A stretch of DNA of 64,000 nucleotides. It comes from a virus. Under the pieces are notes generated by a model that was not told the origin of the DNA, did not search any database, and saw only the letters and a list, made by a program, of their open reading frames with translations. The stretch lies in the IMG/VR virus record IMGVR_UViG_3300047509_000088, positions 1 through 64,000 of that record. One strand, written 5' to 3'. Shown here one piece after another: positions 39,081-46,706 of the stretch. The number at the start of each line of letters is the position of its first letter. The first letter of the stretch is position 1. The translations under genes were made by a program, and so were the position numbers.

Positions 39081-39479
39081 CTATCCCTTCCCGAGCTTGG
39101 CGACCGCAGCGCGGTATTGCGTCATCAGGTAGGCGCCCATGTCCATCCCCGGGTCGTGCCACAGGTCACGATTGAACTCCAGCTTGACGCCGGTTCCGTC
39201 GGGCGACTGAAAGGTCACCACGTAGGACTCAGGGTGGGTGGTCGCCGTCGGGACCGGGTCCGGGCCGTGAGCGAATCCGGATATCGGGGTGCCGTCTGTA
39301 TAGCGTCCGCGTTTGGTCGGATCGGCATGCTCCCGATACCGCATCCAGAGGTAGCCGCCCACATCGACCCCGGAATCCTCGAACAGCTCACGGCTGAGCT
39401 GTATCAGGCAGTCCGTGGTTGTATCGGGCGACTCGAAGGTCACTGCGTAGAACATGCCTCCGTTGGTCAAATCTACCAT
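39081..39479 (-). CDS. 132-aa protein made of two similar domains
   Basis: The halves align: FYAVTFESPDTTTDCLIQLS..LFEDSGVDVGGYLWMRYREH and YVVTFQSPDGTGVKLEFN..LWHDPGMDMGAYLMTQYRAA (shown in parts). Each is a strand-turn-strand followed by a helix with D-x-GM/V-D-x-G-x-YL. An internal duplication of about 45 residues. Function unknown. ATG 39479. Confidence 0.55.
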   Translation of the reverse strand: MVDLTNGGMFYAVTFESPDTTTDCLIQLSRELFEDSGVDVGGYLWMRYREHADPTKRGRYTDGTPISGFAHGPDPVPTATTHPESYVVTFQSPDGTGVKLEFNRDLWHDPGMDMGAYLMTQYRAAVAKLGKG

Positions 39480-39483
39480 CAGG

Positions 39484-40452
39484 TCATCCCTTCCCGAGCT
39501 TGATCTCGCGGCCCACCTCGTCCGCAACCTGATTCACCTGCCAGACGACCAGCCCGATCAGACCGGAGATGTTGGTCATCATCGTATGTCTCGGATCAGG
39601 CTCGGCCTGGATGTGCGCCTGGACCTCGAAGCTCTCATAGGCGCCGACGTTGACGACCCGCTTGGCGGTCGCGTGAAGCGCGAAGACGTCCGGCCGGAAG
39701 GGTGCGTCGGGATCGAGGTCGACCTTTGGGCGGTTCCGACTGCCGACCGGCCGACCGCGCCTGGGTCTCGGGGTGTCGACCGTCCGACCGTCCTCCCCCG
39801 GACCAGCCGGCTGATCATCCGCCGTCTGGTTGGGCGGGATCTCGTCGATTGGTACCGTGACGACCTCGCCGTTCGACATCATCACTCCGGCCTCGACGAT
39901 CGTCCGGGTGTTCGCGGCTTCGGCCGTCAGGTCGGTCAGAGGTGGCGGCTCGGCAGCGGCCGGCGGTGGCGGTACGTGTGGCCCCGGCTCGGGGGCTGGC
40001 CTGGTGGCGGCCGTCTGACCGGCTGTCTGAACAACCGGCTGTTCGGCCGTCAGATCAACCGTCTGAACAACCGTCTGGCCGATTGGAGGCGGGAGCGGAG
40101 GAGGTGGCGGCGGTCCAGCCGTCTGTTGTCCGGCCACCTGGACAGGCGGCGGCGGTGGCGGCGGGACGGGTGGACTGGCCGGAGCCGGAGGCGGGGTCGC
40201 CTTCGGGACAGATCGAGCGCGGGGGGCCATTCGCAATCTCCTTAACTTAATATGCCAGCAGTCGGGAGCGGTTTCGAGGCCCCCAGCGCGACATTCACAC
40301 GTGATTGTTCCGTCAGATAATCCTACCTGACGGTATCGGGTTTGTCCATCCCGGCTGATAATTCGGGTTGTGTTTGGATCAAGAGTTCGATAGACCCGAC
40401 GAACGCGAGCGATCTCTTCAATTGACGCCGAACGACTAAAGAGTTTTGCCAC
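39484..40452 (-). CDS. SWIM zinc-finger protein joined to a Pro-rich, AT-hook protein
   Basis: 322 codons from GTG 40452. Residues 1-74 contain a SWIM finger (CEC...PDCWHIK, CxC-xn-CxH). Residues 75-160 are poly-Pro and Gln/Thr repeats, an AT-hook-like PRRGRPVGSRNRPKV follows (about 235-250), and the C-terminal 70 residues are a folded helix-rich domain. A strong internal ribosome-binding site (AAGGAGA) precedes ATG 40230, so a shorter 248-aa product is probable too, or the two are separate genes fused by loss of a stop. Confidence 0.6.
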   Translation of the reverse strand: MAKLFSRSASIEEIARVRRVYRTLDPNTTRIISRDGQTRYRQVGLSDGTITCECRAGGLETAPDCWHIKLRRLRMAPRARSVPKATPPPAPASPPVPPPPPPPVQVAGQQTAGPPPPPPLPPPIGQTVVQTVDLTAEQPVVQTAGQTAATRPAPEPGPHVPPPPAAAEPPPLTDLTAEAANTRTIVEAGVMMSNGEVVTVPIDEIPPNQTADDQPAGPGEDGRTVDTPRPRRGRPVGSRNRPKVDLDPDAPFRPDVFALHATAKRVVNVGAYESFEVQAHIQAEPDPRHTMMTNISGLIGLVVWQVNQVADEVGREIKLGKG

Positions 40453-40468
40453 TTGGTTGGCGGACTGA

Positions 40469-41383
40469 TCAAGAGGTGAATGCGGTCTTGATCCTGGTCC
40501 AGAGGGTTTCTAGGGCGGTGACCCGGCCGGTCAGAGCGGAGTCGTCGTATGCCGGTCCGGCCGGTCCAGTCGGGTAGGTCATGGCGACAGCCGCCTTGGC
40601 CGCCGTCCAGTCCTGCTCGACCTTGCCCGAGAGGTTGACGACCTTGTAGTAGACCTGTTGACTGCCGACGCCCACCACGCGGACCATGAAGTGCTGTCCG
40701 TCCGGGGACCAGTCGGTCCGCTCGGTACCGGGGACGCCGACTCCTCCCCAGTCCTCCAGGGTGACATTCGCCGGGTTGCCGTCTGGCGTGACCATGTGAT
40801 AGATGTGGCCATTGCCGCCGACCACAGCGTCATCCCAGCGTCCATTTCCGGACGGGTGATACATTGAGTTTCCCTCCCTTGTGGGTGGCGGTCCTGGATC
40901 AGGCGCGGGTGCGGGCCCCAGACCGAGACTTGCCATCCAGCCGGGGTCCGTGATGTTCGAGACGTCGTAGTGGCCGCCGGCACCCATCGCCGGATCAGCG
41001 TACTGCACGGCCGCCGCACCCGGGATGCTGTGCGGACGTCCCGTGTAGTGTGCGATCCAGAGCGAGTAATTGAGCCCCGCGCATGCAGCCTGGACGGCCA
41101 TCATGGTACTGAGGTTGCAGTAGATACAGGGTTTCGCCAGACCGGCGGCCTGGCGCATCCTGATCCAGCCGGGACATTCGCCGGGGGTGGCGTCTCCGGT
41201 CTCGCAGTCGAGCACATGGCCGCCGTTCCACCCGGCCGAGACCGAGATGACCAGCTTGTACGGCGTGCTGAACCGGTCCCAGTCGGCCTGTGACCAGCGA
41301 TAGATCCCGTTCCCGTATCCGCCGACGGCCGGAGCATCAGCCGGGATATCTCGGGCCGTGACCGAATCGTACAAGTCAGCCAT
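40469..41383 (-). CDS. Glycoside-hydrolase-like (GH25/Rv2525c-like) putative lysin
   Basis: 304 aa; ATG 41383 after AAGGAGG. The N-terminal TIM-barrel-like domain (YDSVTARDIPADAPAVGGYG; LVISVSAGWNGGHVLDCETG; CIYCNLSTMMAVQAA; LWIAHYTGRPH; AAAVQYADP) resembles the glycoside-hydrolase-like domain of phage lysins, with D in VLDCETGD a candidate catalytic acid. A Pro linker and a C-terminal beta domain follow (GRWDDAVVGGNGHIYHMV), perhaps for wall binding. The best endolysin candidate in the window. Confidence 0.65.
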   Translation of the reverse strand: MADLYDSVTARDIPADAPAVGGYGNGIYRWSQADWDRFSTPYKLVISVSAGWNGGHVLDCETGDATPGECPGWIRMRQAAGLAKPCIYCNLSTMMAVQAACAGLNYSLWIAHYTGRPHSIPGAAAVQYADPAMGAGGHYDVSNITDPGWMASLGLGPAPAPDPGPPPTREGNSMYHPSGNGRWDDAVVGGNGHIYHMVTPDGNPANVTLEDWGGVGVPGTERTDWSPDGQHFMVRVVGVGSQQVYYKVVNLSGKVEQDWTAAKAAVAMTYPTGPAGPAYDDSALTGRVTALETLWTRIKTAFTS

Positions 41384-41724
41384 CAGTCCTCCTTCGGATA
41401 GACGAGCCGCATGATCGGCTTCGGATGGTGCCAGACGATTCTGGGATGACGAGCGTTCGGCAGGCCGTCCCGGCATTCGACACGACCCTCCCCCCGTCCC
41501 CTCCGAAACCACTCCTTCTTGGCCCAGATCGGCCACATCGACCAGGGCATCATGTCGAACATCAGCTCGACCGACACCGGGGTCAAGGCGCCGTATACCT
41601 GAGCTTGAACCATGAAGTCGTGAGTGGGTCGAGGGTCCTGGAGAAGCTCGTCCGACATCACCGGATCAGTCAGCGCCGGGAGATGGGCGGCGAGATAGTC
41701 CTCCAGGTGGTCGCCAAGCGTCAT
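41383..41724 (-). CDS. Hypothetical 113-aa protein
   Basis: Ends in an ATGA overlap with the lysin gene. Contains DHLEDYLAAHLPALTDPVMS and a Trp/Met-rich segment (ELMFDMMPWSMWPIWAKKEW), then a basic end. No family recognised; possibly lysis-associated by position only. Confidence 0.5.
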   Translation of the reverse strand: MTLGDHLEDYLAAHLPALTDPVMSDELLQDPRPTHDFMVQAQVYGALTPVSVELMFDMMPWSMWPIWAKKEWFRRGRGEGRVECRDGLPNARHPRIVWHHPKPIMRLVYPKED

Positions 41725-42197
41725 CCCGGGAGCGGCGCTTCCATGGTGTTGGCCGGCGGCGCCAGCGGCGGGACAGACGGCCCCACGGGCTGTCCGATCT
41801 TCGGCTTCCGGACCCGCTTCGGCTTTGACGCGGTCTGTTCGGTCGCGGCCGGGACGTCGGCGGTCGAGGTGCCATTGCCGGCCTCACGCTTGGCGGCGCG
41901 AGCTGCACGTGCCTTGGCGAGCGCCGCACGCTTCCGGGCGAGGACTTCGGGGTCGGTGATCGGCCGGCGCGTCTTCTTGACCGGCTGATCGACCGTCTGA
42001 CCGCCGGGCGGACGGCCGCGCCGCTTGCCGCCGGTTGAACCGATTGAACCGGGAACCGTGCCGAGCGCGGAGTGGACCTCGTCCAGCTCTGCCTTCAGGG
42101 TCGAGTTCTCGGCCTCCAGCTCGGCGTTTCGTGCGACCAGCGCGGCGATTGAGCCGGCGGCGCTTCCGGTGGTCCGTGTCTTCTTTCGGGGTGCCAT
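41721..42197 (-). CDS. Basic coiled-coil protein with AT-hook-like motifs
   Basis: 158 aa, ATG 42197. Residues 10-50 form a coiled coil (AALVARNAELEAENSTLKAE). Then GGKRRGRPPGG (AT-hook), KKTRRP, a lysine/alanine helix (RKRAALAKARAARAAKREAG) and PKRVRKPK. Histone H1/nucleoid-protein-like composition suggests DNA binding. A TATCCT-N6-ATG promoter precedes it. Confidence 0.6.
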   Translation of the reverse strand: MAPRKKTRTTGSAAGSIAALVARNAELEAENSTLKAELDEVHSALGTVPGSIGSTGGKRRGRPPGGQTVDQPVKKTRRPITDPEVLARKRAALAKARAARAAKREAGNGTSTADVPAATEQTASKPKRVRKPKIGQPVGPSVPPLAPPANTMEAPLPG

Positions 42198-42232
42198 TTC
42201 GCGAGGATACACTTTCTATCGGGCGATGTCAC
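42198..42232 (-). promoter_or_regulatory. Leaderless promoter (GTGACA-N17-TATCCT-N6-ATG)
   Basis: Minus strand: -35-like GTGACA at 42232-42227, 17 bases, -10 TATCCT at 42209-42204, six bases, then ATG 42197. Same -10 hexamer and start spacing as at 35436. Confidence 0.72.
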
Positions 42233-42363
42233 CAGAATTTCGAGATGAAGTGGGCGACGACATAGACGATCAAGCCGATCAAACCGATTGCGACCAACGC
42301 GACGAAGACGAACCAAGCGACGAAGCATCCAGAGCTGGGTCCGGGTATGGACGGGCCGGTCAT
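42229..42363 (-). CDS. 44-aa single-span membrane protein
   Basis: ATG 42363 overlaps the upstream stop (ATGA). A short Gly/Ser/Pro head then a long hydrophobic helix (CFVAWFVFVALVAIGLIGLI) and a short tail. Function unknown. Confidence 0.5.
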   Translation of the reverse strand: MTGPSIPGPSSGCFVAWFVFVALVAIGLIGLIVYVVAHFISKFW

Positions 42364-42527
42364 GAGATCACCACGCCATCCGGGTCCAGCTCGACCTTGG
42401 TGACCTCGACCAGATCTTTCGCGTCGGCTGGCTCGCCGGCCTCGATCCGAAGGGGTTCAACCTGCATGAAAACGTCCACGCTCGGCGGCAGCTTCGATAG
42501 GAGGTTCTGTAGGCGCCAGTTCTTCAC
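42360..42527 (-). CDS. Hypothetical 55-aa protein
   Basis: GTG 42527 overlaps the upstream stop (GTGA). Amphipathic N-terminal helix (KNWRLQNLLSKLPPSVDVFM) then acidic strands. No family recognised. Confidence 0.45.
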   Translation of the reverse strand: MKNWRLQNLLSKLPPSVDVFMQVEPLRIEAGEPADAKDLVEVTKVELDPDGVVIS

Positions 42528-42928
42528 GATCCTTTCTCCAGCAGCTTCTTCGCGCGGCGTTCCAGCCGGCCGACCCAATCCGTCTGGCGCCGGGACGGAG
42601 CCATGACCACCCGCCCCAATTTGGCTTCCTGTCTGCGGAGCGCCTTGATCTGACTGGACAGGTGCTCGACATGGGCCCGTCCTTTCTCGAATCGGTCGGT
42701 CGGATCGACGTCGCCCAGGGCGTCCGCGATCTCCAGCTTGAGTGGCTTGTTCTCGGTCAGGCCGCCAGATCCGGACGGTCGAGACATCGGGTTTCGCATC
42801 TTCGCCTCACTGACGGCTGGCAGAATATACGTCCTGTGCCACCATTCCTGCTCCTGTATGAGCTTACCGATCTCCTTCAGGAGCATCATGCGTTGTAGCC
42901 GGACGTCTTTGTCTGCCTGTTTGGTCAT
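42524..42928 (-). CDS. Hypothetical 134-aa coiled-coil protein
   Basis: Helical and charged throughout (RLQRMMLLKEIGKLIQEQEW; AHVEHLSSQIKALRRQEAKL) with a basic C-terminus. ATG 42928. Possibly nucleic-acid-associated; no family recognised. Confidence 0.5.
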   Translation of the reverse strand: MTKQADKDVRLQRMMLLKEIGKLIQEQEWWHRTYILPAVSEAKMRNPMSRPSGSGGLTENKPLKLEIADALGDVDPTDRFEKGRAHVEHLSSQIKALRRQEAKLGRVVMAPSRRQTDWVGRLERRAKKLLEKGS

Positions 42929-42933
42929 ATCGG

Positions 42934-43266
42934 TTACTGAAGTCTTGCCGTGTCGGGATCAAGCTCGGATCGCCCCTTCGCGATGGGCGGGTTGAAGTGG
43001 ATGTGCGATCGGTTCCGGGCCCAGACCCAGACCGGCCCGGCATGGATGCCGGGCGACCCTATCCGGCAAACAACCGGCGTCTCCTCGCCGATGACCATCC
43101 GCTTCCGCTCCGGGTCGGCCAGGACAATACAGGTCCCATCGTCTGTCTGCGCGGACCAGTAGTGCGCGCCCGTACCGGGATAGTTGGGGTCCTCGTGGTA
43201 GCCCATGTCCTCGACCACGGTTGCTGTTCGGGTAGTTCCTCCAAATGGCGTCGGCTTCCAACCCAT
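42934..43266 (-). CDS. Hypothetical 110-aa beta-rich protein
   Basis: ATG 43266. Strand-rich sequence: GGTTRTATVVEDMGYHED, DDGTCIVLADPERKRMVIGE, GPVWVWARNRSHIHFNPP. It heads an operon whose TATACT -10 box lies 6 bases before the ATG. Function unknown. Confidence 0.55.
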   Translation of the reverse strand: MGWKPTPFGGTTRTATVVEDMGYHEDPNYPGTGAHYWSAQTDDGTCIVLADPERKRMVIGEETPVVCRIGSPGIHAGPVWVWARNRSHIHFNPPIAKGRSELDPDTARLQ

Positions 43267-43278
43267 CCCAGGAGTATA
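43267..43278 (-). promoter_or_regulatory. Leaderless -10 box (TGA-TATACT-N6-ATG)
   Basis: TATACT at 43278-43273 with TGA directly upstream (extended -10), then CCTGGG and ATG 43266. The flank CCTGATATACTCC is nearly identical to the promoter at 60106. No good -35 box. Confidence 0.7.
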
Positions 43279-43294
43279 TCAGGTTCGAGCGTCC

Positions 43295-43350
43295 AGCCGA
43301 TCAGCCGGTTTAGCCGGTTAGCCGGTTAGCCGGTTTAGCCGGTTAGACGG
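43295..43350. repeat. AGCCGGTT(T) tandem repeats
   Basis: Five or six copies of agccggtt/agccggttt in a row between two leftward genes, the cleanest of the octamer arrays in the window. Confidence 0.7.
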
Positions 43351-43573
43351 TCAATCTCTTACGCGGTGGCGGATAGACACGGATGGCTCGCTGGCAACAC
43401 CACGTCTCGACCCGGTCATGCGAGTGCCGGACGTCCACCCCGAGATCGTCCTTCTCGTAACGCGTTTCGACGCCATGACGAATGATCGTCACCACTCGGT
43501 TCATGTGATGACAGAGGCATCGACAGGACTGAAGGTCGTCGTTCGGGGGTAGTCTGTCATACTCAACTGTCAT
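43343..43573 (-). CDS. 76-aa Cys/His-rich small protein
   Basis: Contains CRCLCHHMN (about 17-25), RHSHDRVETWCCQRA further on, and a basic Pro-rich end: a likely metal-binding peptide. ATGA overlap with the SF2 helicase stop. Function unknown. Confidence 0.5.
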   Translation of the reverse strand: MTVEYDRLPPNDDLQSCRCLCHHMNRVVTIIRHGVETRYEKDDLGVDVRHSHDRVETWCCQRAIRVYPPPRKRLTV

Positions 43574-45030
43574 CCCAGTACACTCTCCAGACTGATTGAC
43601 GTGAACAATGAAGCCTTGTGGGTATCGTCGCCGATGATCTCGCTTATCCGTTCATCAAAGGTATTCTCGGCTTCGAGAATAATGACGGATAGATGATCAT
43701 GTCGGGTAGTCAGGCGGTAGTTCCTGTCCAGGGATTGCAGGACCGCTTCCGTATCCGGAGTTCTAGAATGATAAATCATAACGCTGGCTTCCGGCAGGTT
43801 GAGACCGGCACTACCCTTCGCAAGGGTGCTAACAAACACATCCGACTTACCTGACTTGAATGAGTCATGCGCAGCCAGGTTGATGCTGTCCCGACTGGGT
43901 CCGGAGCCGTAGTAAGCAACCGCCTTATACCCGGCTTGAACGAGTAGGTCGGTAACCCTCTGGCATTCCGGCCTGAACGCGGTCCAGACAATCGCCTTCT
44001 CGCTCTCGATCTCGGGCATGATCACGTCTATCAGGTGACGGGTCTTGGCATTATCGTCATGCCACTGCCATCTATCCGTATCAATTGCCTCGAACCCGGC
44101 TGTCACTTGACATAACCTGAGCATCTCCGTCAGCCGGGAGGTGATCGCCCCTTCTACAATTCGGCCGGTCTCGGGGTCGGTCAGACGGACTTTCAATTCT
44201 CGCCGGATGTAGTTGTACGATTTCCTCTGCCAGTCCGGCAGCGTCAGTCGGTCATACCGAAACGTCCTGGGGATATTCAACACGGCCGACTTGGGGACCT
44301 GGTATCTAACCGAATCCAAAAGGCGGTTCAATCCGGCTGGGTCTTTGACGACCAGCTCCTTGCCGCGACCATCTACTACGAGAAATCGATCGATAAATTC
44401 CTGTTTGTTCCCGGGCTTCAAGGAGCCGTCTGGGCGCTGAACGGTCCAGGCGCCGAGCCAGCGAAGTATCGGATAAAGGTCGGTCGTATTCTTGATCATC
44501 GGCAAACCGGACATGGCCAACTTGAAGTCGGCGTCTAATCGGGGCTGGTGATAATTGGTCAACAACTTGGTTCGAGCGGCCGAGGCGGTTCGGAAGCCGG
44601 CGCACTCGTCGATCACGATCATGTCCCACTCGTACCCGGCCAAGATCTTGCCGAATGCTGGCAGATCTTCGCGGTCGTGGACCCATACGGTCGCCTCGTC
44701 AGGCGGGGTTTCTTCGAGCAACCTTTGTCGCTTTACACGCGGACAATCCAGGATCACATATTTGAGGTTAGGGGCGTGGGTTCGTAGTTGATCTTGCCAG
44801 ACTGTCCGGAGGTTGGAGTGTCTTGCCAGGACGAGGACTTGACAGGTTGGTCTGTGGACTGTCAGCTCAAGAATCTCTTCAATCGCTGATAGAGATTTCC
44901 CCAAACCTAACCCCGCCTCCAATAGGCAATTTTCATGCAGTTGACCGTCGACCTGGCCGCGCCTGAACTGTTTGAACTGATATTGATGCCAATGCGGTTT
45001 GGTCGGCGATCTCCACTTAATTTGGGTCAT
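43570..45030 (-). CDS. SF2 (SNF2-like) helicase/ATPase
   Basis: 486 aa, ATG 45030. Walker A EAGLGLGKS (38-46), motif Ia VLVLARHSNLRTVW, Walker B VIDECAGF (139-146), motif III LAMSGLPM (171-178), and in the second domain IVWTAFRPECQRVTDLL, VFVSTLAKGSAGLNLPEAS (motif V) and QSLDRNYRLTTRHD (motif VI). This is the DEAD/SNF2 type used by phages for replication or repair. No accessory domain is visible. Confidence 0.88.
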   Translation of the reverse strand: MTQIKWRSPTKPHWHQYQFKQFRRGQVDGQLHENCLLEAGLGLGKSLSAIEEILELTVHRPTCQVLVLARHSNLRTVWQDQLRTHAPNLKYVILDCPRVKRQRLLEETPPDEATVWVHDREDLPAFGKILAGYEWDMIVIDECAGFRTASAARTKLLTNYHQPRLDADFKLAMSGLPMIKNTTDLYPILRWLGAWTVQRPDGSLKPGNKQEFIDRFLVVDGRGKELVVKDPAGLNRLLDSVRYQVPKSAVLNIPRTFRYDRLTLPDWQRKSYNYIRRELKVRLTDPETGRIVEGAITSRLTEMLRLCQVTAGFEAIDTDRWQWHDDNAKTRHLIDVIMPEIESEKAIVWTAFRPECQRVTDLLVQAGYKAVAYYGSGPSRDSINLAAHDSFKSGKSDVFVSTLAKGSAGLNLPEASVMIYHSRTPDTEAVLQSLDRNYRLTTRHDHLSVIILEAENTFDERISEIIGDDTHKASLFTSISLESVLG

Positions 45031-45036
45031 GACTTC

Positions 45037-45351
45037 TCATGACTTCTCTTGGGCGCGGCGCTTCTCGATATCGGCGATCACCTCCGAGAACGACTTACCG
45101 GTCCTCTGCTCCCAGGCGGCGGTCATCTCCGGGGTTATGTAGTCGTCGTCCGATTCGTACACCAATCGAGGGTGGGTCGGATAGGTCTGGTTCTCGGCGT
45201 CGATCATGGACCCGCAGACGGCGTGCTTCTCGAACCAGGCGTCGAGCTTGGCTTCGAGGTCCGGCTTGGTGGCCCAGGGCTTCACGAAGTGCTTGGCGAG
45301 CATGAAGTCGTCACCACAGACACACCGTAAATACATGCGGTCGTTAGCCAT
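45037..45351 (-). CDS. Hypothetical 104-aa protein
   Basis: ATG 45351. RMYLRCVCGDDFMLAKHFVK and a C-terminal ITPEMTAAWEQRTGKSFSEV; a few Cys/His could bind metal (CVCG; HAVCG). It lies just upstream of the SF2 helicase gene. No certain family. Confidence 0.55.
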   Translation of the reverse strand: MANDRMYLRCVCGDDFMLAKHFVKPWATKPDLEAKLDAWFEKHAVCGSMIDAENQTYPTHPRLVYESDDDYITPEMTAAWEQRTGKSFSEVIADIEKRRAQEKS

Positions 45352-45467
45352 TATCTCGCGAGTATCTCCCACCACATCATCAGGACCAGAGTCGTCTCGA
45401 TCCAGAGGATAAGCGCCATGATGCGATTGACGATCTCCCAGGTTGATTGATTAGATTGGTCGGTCAT
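45351..45467 (-). CDS. 38-aa single-span membrane protein
   Basis: ATG 45467 in an ATGA overlap with the Trp-rich gene. One helix (IMALILWIETTLVLMMWWEI) at the C-terminus. It ends TAATG on the next start. Confidence 0.45.
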   Translation of the reverse strand: MTDQSNQSTWEIVNRIMALILWIETTLVLMMWWEILAR

Positions 45468-45631
45468 TGGTTCGAGTCTGGGTCGTACATCTGAGTCGGC
45501 CAGATTGTGTAATGAGCCCACTCGTGTAAACGGGAAATCCACTGCCAGTCAACTCGCCGATTCCAGATCAGCCAATTCGTGAACTGCCAGATCCACCAGA
45601 GCGGATACCGGAGTGGATTCCTCGGGTTCAC
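45464..45631 (-). CDS. 55-aa tryptophan-rich small protein
   Basis: GTG 45631, six bases after a TATACT -10 box, so likely leaderless. Nine of 55 residues are Trp (LWWIWQFTNWLIWNRRVDWQ is typical), with scattered Arg and no long hydrophobic helix. Perhaps an interfacial membrane peptide. No family recognised. Confidence 0.55.
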   Translation of the reverse strand: MNPRNPLRYPLWWIWQFTNWLIWNRRVDWQWISRLHEWAHYTIWPTQMYDPDSNQ

Positions 45632-45643
45632 GGCCGGAGTATA
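45632..45643 (-). promoter_or_regulatory. Leaderless -10 box (TGA-TATACT-N6-GTG)
   Basis: TATACT at 45643-45638 with TGA upstream, then CCGGCC and GTG 45631. TTGACG lies 21 bases upstream, too far for a standard -35. Confidence 0.65.
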
Positions 45644-45754
45644 TCACCACGGACCGTCCAACCTCGTCAAGCTGGTTAGACGGAAGAGACGCCGGTTGGC
45701 GTACCGGCGCCTCGCATGCCAGACGACCGACCGATTGTCCGAAACAGGTGTCAT
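45644..45754 (-). CDS. Possible 36-aa basic peptide
   Basis: ATG 45754 opens a short Arg-rich frame (VVWHARRRYANRRLFRLTSL) that ends in the TGA just before the TATACT box. No ribosome-binding site; may be chance. The remainder of 45755-45816 shows nothing. Confidence 0.25.
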   Translation of the reverse strand: MTPVSDNRSVVWHARRRYANRRLFRLTSLTRLDGPW

Positions 45755-45816
45755 CGAGTTTGGGACGGGATCGATCTTACCACCGGCCTAGCCGGCTGGA
45801 TGGGAGAGATCTGAGC

Positions 45817-45857
45817 CAGCGGAGGCAGGGTTCCTCGCCCTGGAGGTTCCTCCGCTG
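45817..45857 (-). terminator. Two-tier hairpin after the triple-HTH gene
   Basis: CAGCGGAGG (45817-45825) pairs with CCTCCGCTG (45849-45857), and inside it CAGGG pairs with CCCTG around TTCCTCG. It starts 12 bases past the stop of the leftward HTH gene and ends that unit, ahead of the next promoter. No strong U tract. Confidence 0.6.
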
Positions 45858-45868
45858 ACCGATCAAGT

Positions 45869-46393
45869 CTACCTCAGCCGAGCGACCGTCTCGACGTCCT
45901 CTTGGAGGTAGAAGACATTCATCGGACTCCAGTACAGGCTCCGAATCGACCCCTGTTTGGCCAGAAGCTGGAGGCTTGATCGGCCGATCGACAACCGCCG
46001 CCTGGTGTCCGCGCCGGTCAGGTAGCCCTCCGGCGCCGGAACCTTGATCCCCAGCTCGGCTACGGCCTTCATGTCCAATCCGTCAAGATCGGACTCCAGC
46101 ACCCACGTTCCCCCCAGCGGGTTCGGGAGCGTGACCCCAGTGACCAAGCCGGCCTCTACGAGCGCTGGGACGTGGTTCCTGGATATTCTCAGGCGCTTGG
46201 CGGCCTCCGGCGCCGAGATGTACTCCTCGGGCAGCCGGTACGTCGCGCGGAACCGCTTAACGCTCCCAGGCGTGACCCCTCCCCCCTCGGCCGGTTCCAG
46301 TCGGCCGATCCGAAGGAGGTACATCACGTGCGGATAGCCGATTCCCAGGAGATCCGCAGCTTCGTCATACCCTAGCTTCGCGGCGACCTCCAT
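45869..46393 (-). CDS. DNA-binding protein with three MerR/excisionase-like HTH domains
   Basis: 174 aa. Three repeats of an HTH followed by a short wing: YDEAADLLGIGYPHVMYLLR (about 9-28), YISAPEAAKRLRISRNHVPA (about 58-77) and YLTGADTRRRLSIGRSSLQL (about 123-142), each about 55-60 residues. Excisionase/HTH_17-like units normally occur singly, so this could read an extended operator. A monocistronic unit with its own promoter and hairpin, fitting a regulator. Confidence 0.7.
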   Translation of the reverse strand: MEVAAKLGYDEAADLLGIGYPHVMYLLRIGRLEPAEGGGVTPGSVKRFRATYRLPEEYISAPEAAKRLRISRNHVPALVEAGLVTGVTLPNPLGGTWVLESDLDGLDMKAVAELGIKVPAPEGYLTGADTRRRLSIGRSSLQLLAKQGSIRSLYWSPMNVFYLQEDVETVARLR

Positions 46394-46407
46394 GACCTCC
46401 GAGTATA
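46394..46407 (-). promoter_or_regulatory. -10 box TATACT for the triple-HTH gene
   Basis: TATACT at 46407-46402, eight bases before ATG 46393, with a GGAGG in between that may serve as a 5'-terminal ribosome-binding site. The upstream GTACGCCCTA block is shared with the promoter at 60106-60134. No -35 match. Confidence 0.6.
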
Positions 46408-46412
46408 TCCGG

Positions 46413-46706
46413 CTAGGGCGTACGCGCAGTCTCGATTGATTCGATTGATTCGAGCCGGTGATCTAGCCGGTGATGGCGCACGGCTGCCAGGTAGGACGTC
46501 ATCAGGATCGTCCCGACCTCGGTGGGGCGGTTGGCGACCATCTCGGGGTCGAAGCTGAACTGGTACTCGCCGCCGTACGGGTCCACGATCAGGACCATGA
46601 CCACATGCGCCTCACGGGCCGCCTGATGGAGGCTGGACGGGCGAGTCCTGGGCGGCTTGACGGTCCTAGCCGGCTGGTCGACTATTCGATTGGTCGGCTG
46701 ATTCAT
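46413..46706 (-). CDS. Hypothetical 97-aa protein
   Basis: ATG 46706 overlaps the sortase-like gene's stop. A polar head (MNQPTNRIVDQPARTVKPPR) is followed by a small domain (HVVMVLIVDPYGGEYQFSFD; GTILMTSYLAAVRHHRL). The latter recalls the GxYL/M..YxxAV motif of the 39081 product. Function unknown. Confidence 0.5.
   Translation of the reverse strand: MNQPTNRIVDQPARTVKPPRTRPSSLHQAAREAHVVMVLIVDPYGGEYQFSFDPEMVANRPTEVGTILMTSYLAAVRHHRLDHRLESIESIETARTP

Noticed and set aside
43295-43350. Possible CRISPR array from the agccggtt repeats
   Set aside because: Units are 8-9 bases with no spacers; no cas genes nearby. A simple tandem repeat.
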